A stretch of DNA of 64,000 nt from Butyrivibrio sp. MC2021 (GTDB taxonomy: Bacteria; Bacillota; Clostridia; Lachnospirales; Lachnospiraceae). Location: positions 167,113 to 231,112 of the forward strand of contig NZ_JHXX01000005.1 of assembly GCF_000621605.1 (NCBI RefSeq), written 5' to 3'. Both the position numbers and the translations under genes were made by a program. The notes beneath the pieces are model-generated. The model did no database searches. It was given only the letters and a program-made list of their open reading frames with translations, and was not told where the DNA came from. Below are positions 17,043 to 24,258 of this stretch, one piece after another (within the stretch, counting starts at the first letter, position 1; every line of letters starts with the position of its first letter).

Positions 17043-19034
17043 ATGTATGAACAGAACGACAATGAACTGAAAAATGGTGTGGGAAATGAAAATACTTCTT
17101 CAACAGAGGAACTTACAAGAACAAATTCTTCTGCAAGCAGCAATTCTTATGTAGATAATACCTACAATAACAGTCCGAACCCCAACCCTAATTACAGGGG
17201 TTATGACTACGGACAGAATCGCCAGACATATGTTGGTGGGACATATGGGGCGCAGCAGGGACCAAGACCTTATGGCACTCAGCCTGATCCGAGAACCTAT
17301 GGTGCTCAGCAGCCGGGAACCTATGGCGCTCAGCAGCCCGGAAACTATGGCAATGCACAGCCGGTGAACAACTATGACGCCGGACAGCCTGCAAGAACTT
17401 ACGGCGGCTATAGCAGAGCAGCACAGGATACTCAGGAGACACAGAGCAGCGCTGAGAACACAACAGCCATCAGCGAGCCCAAGCCTGCATTTGGCGGATA
17501 TACAGGTTCCAACGCAACAGCAAGTCCTTTCAGCGGACCTTATGGCTATGGACAGACTCAGACCCAGAGCCAGACACAGACTCCCGAGAGAGACGCGGTA
17601 ACAGGCCAGACCTACGGCACTTACCAGTATGCCAGCGCAACAACCAATTCCACTGCGACTTCCAAGCCTGAGGCTAAAAAGAACAATGCCTGGAAGATAA
17701 TAGCAGCTTCTCTTGCAGCTATAACGCTTCTTGGAGTCAGCATCGGATCAGCATATTACACATACAACAAGATCTCAGGAAGTAATCAGGTAGCACAGAT
17801 TGAAGAGAAGGAGACAGCTCCCGAGACAGAAGAGGTTCAGGAACAGCCTGCTCAGAAGTCTGTTACCAAGACTGATTCCAACAACATTCAGACAACAACA
17901 GTTACAGGCCAGACAATGGCAGTAGTTACCGATGTTACCGAGGTGGTAAAAGAGGTTATGCCTGCCCTTGTTATGATCCACAACAACTATACAGTTTCAG
18001 GCAACTATTTCGGATATACCTACAAGGATGAAGCAACAGCTTCAGGAAGCGGAATCATCGTAGGACAGAACGATTCAGAGCTTCTTATAGCAACCAACTA
18101 CCACGTTATCGAGGGTGCGGATACTCTCGAGGTTATCTTTTCCGATGACTCAACAATCGAGGCGGTAGTTAAGGGTACAGCTTCAGATATGGACCTTGCG
18201 GTTATCGCAGTATCCCTTGATGCCATCGGTTCAGATACTCTTGATACCATCAAGATCGCAACCCTTGGTGACAGCGATGCCCTGGCTCTCGGAGAGCCCT
18301 GCGTAGCCATCGGTAATGCCCTTGGCTATGGCCAGTCCGTTACAACCGGTGTTATCTCAGCTCTTAATCGTGATGTTGAGATCGCAGAAGGCGTTACCCG
18401 CAGCTTTATCCAGACAGATGCAGCCATCAACCCCGGTAACTCAGGCGGAGCCCTTCTTAATCTTCAGGGCGAAGTAATCGGAATCAACTCCAACAAGCTT
18501 GGCGGAGACACAATCGAAGGAATGGGATATGCTATTCCTATTTCAGCAGCACAGCCTATTATTGAGAAGCTCATGAACGAGCAGACCAAGTTAAAAGTAG
18601 CTGAGAGCCAGAGAGGCTACATCGGCATCAGCGGCGTCAGCGTAAGCTCAGATGTTTCAGAGATCTACGGACTTCCTCAGGGAGTTTATATCGCAGAACT
18701 TCAGAGAGGCGGCGGAGCAGAGGCAGCAGGCATTCAGAAGGGTGATGTTATCACATCCTTTGACGGCGAAGAGATCACTTCCATGGAGGATCTACAGAAC
18801 AGACTTCAGTACTATGCTGCAGGAACCGAAGTTACAATAACTGTAATGAGACAGAACGGAAATGAGTATGTCGAGGAGACATATGATGTGACCCTTGGCG
18901 GAGCGAACAGCGATGGCTCCAGCCAGAGCGAAGGCGACAGCAACGGAGCAAGCGGCCACTACGACGGACAGCAGATGCCCGGCAAGCCAGAAGACAGAAA
19001 TTCCGGGTCCGGTCACCAGCGCGGAGGTAACTAA
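17043..19034 (+). CDS. Membrane-anchored HtrA/DegP-type serine protease with PDZ domain
   Basis: A 663-residue protein. The first ~215 residues are predicted cytoplasmic low-complexity sequence rich in Tyr, Gln, Gly and Pro, with repeats of the type TYGAQQPG. A transmembrane helix lies at about 218-240. The trypsin-like domain follows, with the triad in TNYHVIEGAD (His ~352), SDMDLAVIAV (Asp ~382) and NPGNSGGALL (Ser ~465). One PDZ domain (about 535-610) contains GAEAAGIQKGDVITSFDG. The tail is Ser/Gly-rich. It should degrade or refold misfolded exported proteins on the outer face of the membrane. The ribosome site AGGAAGAGGTG is strong, and a terminator follows. Confidence 0.93.
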   Translation: MYEQNDNELKNGVGNENTSSTEELTRTNSSASSNSYVDNTYNNSPNPNPNYRGYDYGQNRQTYVGGTYGAQQGPRPYGTQPDPRTYGAQQPGTYGAQQPGNYGNAQPVNNYDAGQPARTYGGYSRAAQDTQETQSSAENTTAISEPKPAFGGYTGSNATASPFSGPYGYGQTQTQSQTQTPERDAVTGQTYGTYQYASATTNSTATSKPEAKKNNAWKIIAASLAAITLLGVSIGSAYYTYNKISGSNQVAQIEEKETAPETEEVQEQPAQKSVTKTDSNNIQTTTVTGQTMAVVTDVTEVVKEVMPALVMIHNNYTVSGNYFGYTYKDEATASGSGIIVGQNDSELLIATNYHVIEGADTLEVIFSDDSTIEAVVKGTASDMDLAVIAVSLDAIGSDTLDTIKIATLGDSDALALGEPCVAIGNALGYGQSVTTGVISALNRDVEIAEGVTRSFIQTDAAINPGNSGGALLNLQGEVIGINSNKLGGDTIEGMGYAIPISAAQPIIEKLMNEQTKLKVAESQRGYIGISGVSVSSDVSEIYGLPQGVYIAELQRGGGAEAAGIQKGDVITSFDGEEITSMEDLQNRLQYYAAGTEVTITVMRQNGNEYVEETYDVTLGGANSDGSSQSEGDSNGASGHYDGQQMPGKPEDRNSGSGHQRGGN

Positions 19035-19086
19035 ATTGTATCCCGGAAGTCCGGGGCTACTAAGCAAAATAGATTTACTCAAAAAT

Positions 19087-19147
19087 AAAACGAAGCATTG
19101 ATGGTTTTCACAGTGTTCAGACTGGCCATCAATGCTTCGTTTTTTGC
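19087..19147 (+). terminator. Rho-independent terminator after htrA
   Basis: AAAACGAAGCATTGATGG pairs with CCATCAATGCTTCGTTTT; the loop is about 22 nt and T-runs flank it. It may act in both directions. Confidence 0.85.
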
Positions 19148-19197
19148 CATGAATCATCGTCCTCGCCTAAAGGTCTAAAAGTATAATAGTAAAGAGA

Positions 19198-19495
19198 ATT
19201 GACGACCGGAGGACGTTCTTGGAGGGAACCTTCGAGAAGCTTCCCTCCGCCACTTGGGCATCCTCTCTGTAAGCTTTATCTCTGGGCGCTGCCCAGACAC
19301 GTCCTCGCCGGAAGGCAGGAGGGCCGGCGAAAAAGATGCCGGCCCCCGCCCGGAATAGGATTTATCCGTGTCATGATATCAAGGGCTTTCGCGGCATAAA
19401 TCCTCGCGCGAGATAGTATATGGCTCTCCGCCAAGCCTTTGGCGCTGCGGTTTATTCCACGGTCCCTTGACATCATTCCCGCTCCGGGAAGTGGC
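19198..19495 (+). repeat. Copy A of a hairpin-rich repeat, inverted relative to copy B
   Basis: No credible gene lies in 19190-20060. This copy contains several hairpins: GGAGGGAA with CTTCCCTCC, TGGGC with GCCCA, and GGGCCGGC with GCCGGCCCC. Then come two blocks shared with copy B in the opposite orientation: TCAAGGGCTTTCGCGG... (19379-19407, 28 of 29 bases match) and GGCGCTGCGGTTTATTCCAC... (19441-19462, 22 of 22). The block TCATTCCCGCTC is also shared. The pattern of conserved blocks and re-formed hairpins suggests a structured RNA or a palindromic mobile repeat. Family unknown. Confidence 0.7.
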
Positions 19496-19529
19496 GTGAA
19501 AGATGAAGAAAAGGTTTGATCTGTTGCTG

Positions 19530-19695
19530 ATTCTGTACTAACCACACGCACAGAGCTCATAATATAATTCCTACGTGTAGTGTTTTTCAGAAAACAACAC
19601 GCAGAAAGAGCATAATTGTTCCGAAACACGTGTAGTTCTGGCATTGAATAGTACACGCAGAATGGTAGCCTCTATATTCTGGCGTGTTTATGGGG
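19530..19695. repeat. Spacer with repeated ACACG-type words
   Basis: Between the inverted copies, short related words recur in both orientations: CACACGCACAG, CTACGTGTAG, AACACGCAGAA, ACACGTGTAG, TACACGCAGAA and GGCGTGT. One pair (CTACGTGTAGTGTTTT with AAAACAACACGCAG) can form a hairpin. There is no open frame with a plausible start. Confidence 0.45.
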
Positions 19696-19708
19696 GTGAA
19701 AAATCAGG

Positions 19709-19746
19709 AAAATAGGATAAGATCTATGTGTATCTTATCCTATTTT
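19709..19746. terminator. Perfect 15-bp hairpin, bidirectional terminator-like
   Basis: AAAATAGGATAAGAT and ATCTTATCCTATTTT are exact inverse complements around CTATGTGT, with A/T runs at both ends so it could act on either strand. Confidence 0.7.
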
Positions 19747-19784
19747 GCTCTCGGGAAGAGATCTCTGCGTTACTTCAGCAGCCA

Positions 19785-20050
19785 TATTTTCCCTGAGCGG
19801 GAATGAAGTCAAAGAACCGTGGAATAAACCGCAGCGCCACAGCCTGAAGAGAGGACTTTGATTACCCCGAGCGAGGATTTATGCCGCGAAAGTCCTTGAC
19901 GGAATGGAGCGACCAATCCTTATCTTCCGGGATGGCACCTTTAGTGCCATCCCTTGATTACCCAGGGGGAACTTCGCTATCCACAATCTTATGGGAGGCC
20001 AAATGTTTCCTTACCTCGCCAATAGCTTCCGTCCCCCTTGCAAATACCAC
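19785..20050 (-). repeat. Copy B of the hairpin-rich repeat (reverse orientation)
   Basis: Read on the reverse strand this resembles copy A. Shared blocks are 19871-19899 and 19817-19838, plus GAGCGGGAATGA (19795-19806). The hairpin adjoining CCCGG is also present, here as GGGATGGCAC with GTGCCATCCC (10-bp perfect stem, near 19929-19955), although its bases differ from copy A. Confidence 0.65.
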
Positions 20051-20075
20051 CCAGCCTTGTTAAGAGAAACTTAAC

Positions 20076-20104
20076 TTGATTAGCGTAAGTAGCGATAATA
20101 TAAT
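20076..20104 (+). promoter_or_regulatory. Promoter of clpX
   Basis: TTGATT (20076-20081), a 17-bp spacer and TATAAT (20099-20104), 72 bp upstream of ATG 20176. Confidence 0.7.
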
Positions 20105-20175
20105 AACCCCATAGGTTTAACCTACTTTGAGAGAATAATAAGGAAACTAAATAGATATAGAGGAGTAAGTAATAA

Positions 20176-21807
20176 ATGACAGATAACAGAAATGACGATT
20201 TTGATTTCAGAGAAGTAACTGATGATGAGAGGGTTGATATCGAGGACAGACCCTACACTGTAGAATATGATAAGAACAATCAGTTTACTTCAGATTTAGA
20301 TGGCGACAATTCAAGTAGAAACACAGATGATTCCGGCAAGACTTCTGCCGGCACCGGCTCAGGCAACAACACCAATAACAACGATACCGGCTACGAGGAT
20401 GTCTGCTTTATCTGCAGAAGACCTGAGAGCAAGGCTGGCCAGATGTTCCATCTTCCCAACAACATCTGCATCTGCAATGACTGTATGCACAAGACCATGG
20501 ATACAGTTACCCAGTTCGACTATCAGAACATGCTCAACAATCCCAACCTCATGAACGAGCTTAACAAGAACACAGGCGGTTTCCCGGGAATGGGCCTCTT
20601 TGATATGGGTATGCCAGGCGGTTTCAACTTTGGAGGCGGCATCCCCAATACACAGAAGATCAAGAAAAAGAGCGAAAGCACAGTAAAACCTGCTTTTGAC
20701 ATAAAGAACATCCCGGCTCCCCACAAGATCAAGGCCAAGCTTGACGAGTTCGTCATCGGACAGGACCAGGCCAAAAAGGTCATGTCCGTTGCGGTTTACA
20801 ACCACTACAAGAGAGTTGCCACAGACACCATGGACGATATTGAGATCGAGAAGTCCAACATTCTTCTCCTGGGTCCCACCGGAAGCGGCAAGACTTATCT
20901 TGTTAAGACCCTGGCCAAGCTTCTGGATGTGCCTCTTGCCATCGCAGATGCCACCTCCCTTACAGAGGCAGGCTACATCGGCGACGATATCGAGAGCGTA
21001 GTAAGTAAGCTTCTTGCGGCTGCAGGCAATGATGTGGAGAAGACCGAGCACGGAATCATCTTCATCGACGAGATCGATAAGATTGCCAAGAAAAAGAACA
21101 CAACTTCAAGGGATGTCAGCGGCGAATCCGTTCAGCAGGGAATGCTCAAGCTCCTGGAGGGCTCCAATGTGGAGGTTCCCGTAGGCGCAGGCAGCAAGAA
21201 TGCCATGGTTCCCCTGGCAACAGTTAACACAAGAAACATCCTCTTTATCTGCGGCGGAGCATTCCCGGATCTTGAGGAGATCATAACCCAGAGACTTAAC
21301 AAGCAGACCTCCATCGGTTTCGATGCGGACCTCAAGGACAAATATGAGAACGACCCGAACCTTCTCACCAACGTAACCGTTGATGACCTGAAGAAGTTCG
21401 GCATGATCCCTGAGTTCCTGGGACGACTTCCCATCATCTGCACACTCCAGGCTCTCACCAAGGAGATGCTGATCAAGATCCTGAAGGAGCCCAAGAACGC
21501 TATCCTCAAGCAGTACCAGAAGCTCTTGGCTCTTGACGAGGTGGACCTTCAGTTTGACGACGGCGCCCTGGAAGCCATCGCGGAGAAGGCCATGGAAAAA
21601 GACACCGGAGCCCGTGCTCTTCGTGCTATCATCGAGGAGTTCATGCTGGATATCATGTATGAGATTCCCAAGGACGAGAACATCGGCCGCGTGACCATAA
21701 CCCGTGACTACATAGAGGGCAAGGCTTCTCCTCTTATCGAGATCCGCGGGGATGTGGCACAGCCAAAGCTCCCGACACTTAACACAGAACAGGCAACATC
21801 TGTTTGA
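20176..21807 (+). CDS. clpX: ATP-dependent Clp protease ATP-binding subunit ClpX, with N-terminal extension
   Basis: ClpX unfolds tagged proteins and feeds them to ClpP. This 543-residue copy is about 120 longer than usual. Residues 1-~72 are an acidic, Asn/Ser/Thr-rich extension, and only then comes the zinc-binding domain (VCFICRR...CICNDCMHK, four Cys). A Gly/Met/Phe-rich linker (GMGLFDMGMPGGFNFGGG) leads into the AAA+ core: Walker A GPTGSGKTYL, Walker B IIFIDEID, the arginine-finger region and sensor 2 GARALRAIIEE. The recognition loop is GAGSKNAMVPLATVNT-like. AGGAGT precedes the ATG. clpP is not adjacent in this window. Confidence 0.94.
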   Translation: MTDNRNDDFDFREVTDDERVDIEDRPYTVEYDKNNQFTSDLDGDNSSRNTDDSGKTSAGTGSGNNTNNNDTGYEDVCFICRRPESKAGQMFHLPNNICICNDCMHKTMDTVTQFDYQNMLNNPNLMNELNKNTGGFPGMGLFDMGMPGGFNFGGGIPNTQKIKKKSESTVKPAFDIKNIPAPHKIKAKLDEFVIGQDQAKKVMSVAVYNHYKRVATDTMDDIEIEKSNILLLGPTGSGKTYLVKTLAKLLDVPLAIADATSLTEAGYIGDDIESVVSKLLAAAGNDVEKTEHGIIFIDEIDKIAKKKNTTSRDVSGESVQQGMLKLLEGSNVEVPVGAGSKNAMVPLATVNTRNILFICGGAFPDLEEIITQRLNKQTSIGFDADLKDKYENDPNLLTNVTVDDLKKFGMIPEFLGRLPIICTLQALTKEMLIKILKEPKNAILKQYQKLLALDEVDLQFDDGALEAIAEKAMEKDTGARALRAIIEEFMLDIMYEIPKDENIGRVTITRDYIEGKASPLIEIRGDVAQPKLPTLNTEQATSV

Positions 21808-21874
21808 TTAATCCTTTCAAATACAGCGGGGATGGGGTAAAATAGGAATATCTTTTTTATACACGGAGGGTGAT

Positions 21875-22810
21875 ATGGAAAATATTAAGGCGGTAGTTTC
21901 TCTTGGACACGAGGCACTTGGTGTTACCACCAATGAGCAGAAGGATGCCACCAAGAAGACAGCGAAGGCGCTGGCGGATCTTGTTGAGGCAGGATATCAG
22001 CTGGTTATTACACACAGTAACGGACCTCAGGTCAGCATGATCCACAAGGCCATGACTGAGCTTCACAGAATTTATATCGACTACACAGCAGCACCCATGT
22101 GCGTTTGCAGCGCCATGAGCCAGGGCTATGTGGGCTACGATATTCAGAATTCACTGAAGGCAGAGCTTACCGGCCGCGGTATCTCCAAGCCTGTCAGCAC
22201 TATCCTGACACAGGTTACAGTTGATCCCTATGACGAGGCCTTTTATGCGCCCACCAAGGCCATCGGACGTAACATGTCAAAAGAGGATGCTGATGTAGAG
22301 ATCAAGAAGGGCAACTTCGTAAGAGAAGAGCCCGGCAACGGCTACAGAAGGATCATCGCAGCACCCAAGCCCATAGATATCGTTGAGATTGACGCCATCA
22401 AGGCTCTCGTTGATGCGGGGCAGGAAGTTATCGCCTGCGGAGGCGGCGGAATTCCTGTAATCCAGCAGGGACATGTCCTCAAGGGCGCATCCGCTGTTAT
22501 CGAGAAGGATGCCATTGCCGGTAAGCTGGCAGCTGACCTTGGCTCCGACAGACTTATCATTCTTACCTCTGTTCCCTGCGTTTACAAGAACTTCGGGAAA
22601 GAGGACCAGGAGCCCATCACCAATATGACCGTTGCCGATGCAAAGAGATACATCGAAGCCGGACAGTTCGGCGAAGTAGACATGCTTCCCAAGATCGAGG
22701 CAGCCATCGAGTTCCTTACAGCCAACAACAAGGGCTCAGTTCTCATCACATCCCTGGATGCTGTTGCAGACGCACTTAAGGGCAAGGCAGGAACGCTTAT
22801 CACATATTAA
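21875..22810 (+). CDS. arcC: Carbamate kinase-family protein
   Basis: A 311-residue amino-acid-kinase-fold protein, with GGAGGGTG before the ATG. The C-terminal half has the carbamate kinase features ACGGGGIPVI and EKDAIAGKLAADLGSDRLIILTSVPCVY. Two normally strict motifs are altered: the N-terminal GGNAL reads GHEAL, and HGNGPQ reads HSNGPQ. Canonical carbamate kinases make ATP from carbamoyl phosphate in arginine or purine fermentation. The substitutions touch the phosphate-binding loop, so activity or substrate may differ. There is no arcA next to it; the ornithine carbamoyltransferase in this window is 19 kb away. The MATE transporter follows by 7 bp. Confidence 0.78.
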   Translation: MENIKAVVSLGHEALGVTTNEQKDATKKTAKALADLVEAGYQLVITHSNGPQVSMIHKAMTELHRIYIDYTAAPMCVCSAMSQGYVGYDIQNSLKAELTGRGISKPVSTILTQVTVDPYDEAFYAPTKAIGRNMSKEDADVEIKKGNFVREEPGNGYRRIIAAPKPIDIVEIDAIKALVDAGQEVIACGGGGIPVIQQGHVLKGASAVIEKDAIAGKLAADLGSDRLIILTSVPCVYKNFGKEDQEPITNMTVADAKRYIEAGQFGEVDMLPKIEAAIEFLTANNKGSVLITSLDAVADALKGKAGTLITY

Positions 22811-22817
22811 AAATATT

Positions 22818-24197
22818 ATGAGTACAAATTCTAAGACAAATAATATAAAAGACCTTACTGTGGGCGATCCCATGAAGCTCATTTTCGGATTTGCCATTTC
22901 TCTTTTATGGGGAATGCTTTTCCAGCAGCTTTATAACATCATCGATACCGCCATCGTTTCCTGGTTTCTGGGAAAAGAGGCCTACACCGGCATGGGAACC
23001 ACAGGGGCCGTGAACTTCCTTATCATGGGCTTTTGCATGGGTGTGTGCAACGGTTTTGCCATCCCCGTGGCCCAGAGATTCGGAGCAAAAGACTATAAAA
23101 GCATGAGAAGGTTCGTCTCTCATGCTATTATTCTCTGCAGCATTTTTGCTGTAATCATGACCGTCATCGTCAGTATCTTCTGCAGGCAGATCCTGGTGGC
23201 CATGAAGACCCCGGCGGACGTTCTTGAATATGCTTATCAGTACATCATCGTGATCTTTATCGGAATCCCCGTAACCTACATGTACAATCTGCTCTCCGGC
23301 ATCATCAGAGCCCTGGGAGACAGCAAGCACCCGGTTCAGTTCCTCATCATCGCATCCATCATCAACATCGGACTGGACCTTCTCTTTATCCTGCCCTTCC
23401 ACATGGGAATCACGGGAGCAGCCCTGGCTACGGTTATTTCACAGTTTATTTCAGGCCTTATGTGCCTTATTTTTATCATCCGTAAGATCGAGATCCTTCA
23501 CCTGAAAAAAGAGGACTGGAAGCTGGACAGATCCCATTTCTTCATCCTCTTCAACATGGGTGTTCCCATGGGACTGCAGTATTCCATCACTGCCATCGGC
23601 AGCGTGATCCTGCAGACCGCAATCAACAGTCTCGGCACCGATGCAGCAGCAGCGGTGACCACTGCCGGCAAGGTGGGAATGTTCTTCTGCATTCCCTTTG
23701 ACGCTCTGGGCTCAACCATGGCCACCTATGGCGGACAGAACGTGGGAGCCAAAAAGCTGGATCACCTGTCCCAGGGCCTTGTGGCAGCCATAAAGCTGGG
23801 CTGCGGCTATGCTATCCTGGCCTTCGTGGTACTGTTCTTCTTCGGCCGATATTTTGCCATGATCTTCCTTGATCCCGGCGAAGTTGACTGCCTCAACAAT
23901 GCCCACAAGTTCCTGATCCTGAACTCCGCATTTTATATACCACTGGCACTGGTAAATATAGTGCGATTCCTTATTCAGGGCATGGGCTACTCCATGTTCG
24001 CCATCTTGGCAGGAGTAATGGAGATGATAGGCCGAACCCTTATAGCAGTTTTACTTGTGCCTCTCATTGGCTTTACAGCCATCTGCCTGGCAAGCCCCGT
24101 GGCATGGGTTCTGGCGGATGCTTTCCTTATCCCGGCCTTCATCATTGTCCGGAACAGGCTAAAGAAGATCTTCAGCGGGCAAGTGGAACTATATTAA
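22818..24197 (+). CDS. MATE-family multidrug/metabolite efflux transporter
   Basis: ATG 22818 is 8 bp after the carbamate kinase stop; the in-frame start at 22758 would overlap that gene. The 459-residue protein is almost wholly hydrophobic, with about 12 transmembrane helices in two homologous halves, as expected for MATE proteins. Typical stretches are DTAIVSWFLGKEAYTGMGTTGAVN near the N-terminus and GSTMATYGGQNVGAKK in the second half. It exports cationic drugs or metabolites by Na+ or H+ antiport across the membrane. The ribosome site is weak, which suggests translational coupling with the upstream gene. Confidence 0.9.
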   Translation: MSTNSKTNNIKDLTVGDPMKLIFGFAISLLWGMLFQQLYNIIDTAIVSWFLGKEAYTGMGTTGAVNFLIMGFCMGVCNGFAIPVAQRFGAKDYKSMRRFVSHAIILCSIFAVIMTVIVSIFCRQILVAMKTPADVLEYAYQYIIVIFIGIPVTYMYNLLSGIIRALGDSKHPVQFLIIASIINIGLDLLFILPFHMGITGAALATVISQFISGLMCLIFIIRKIEILHLKKEDWKLDRSHFFILFNMGVPMGLQYSITAIGSVILQTAINSLGTDAAAAVTTAGKVGMFFCIPFDALGSTMATYGGQNVGAKKLDHLSQGLVAAIKLGCGYAILAFVVLFFFGRYFAMIFLDPGEVDCLNNAHKFLILNSAFYIPLALVNIVRFLIQGMGYSMFAILAGVMEMIGRTLIAVLLVPLIGFTAICLASPVAWVLADAFLIPAFIIVRNRLKKIFSGQVELY

Positions 24198-24213
24198 ACC
24201 TTGAACAAAAATT

Positions 24214-24258
24214 AAGCCAAGTCAGTTGCTGTTTCAGCATCATGACTTGGCTTTTTCT
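24214..24258 (+). terminator. Terminator between the MATE gene and the convergent GH2 gene
   Basis: AAGCCAAGTCA pairs with TGACTTGGCTT, followed by TTTCTTA. It lies in the short convergent gap and touches the GH2 stop codon. Confidence 0.8.

Noticed and set aside
17220..17400. Repeats inside the htrA N-terminus that resemble a short repeat array
   Set aside because: They are in-frame codon repeats for TYGAQQPG-type residues, with irregular spacing; not CRISPR.
19276..19656. Reverse-strand frame of 126 codons in the repeat region
   Set aside because: It runs through the inverted-repeat blocks and hairpins, lacks a ribosome site and is not kept in the second copy.
20359..21051. Reverse-strand frame of 230 codons within clpX
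   Set aside because: clpX is unambiguous by its AAA+ motifs; the antisense chain has no recognisable feature.
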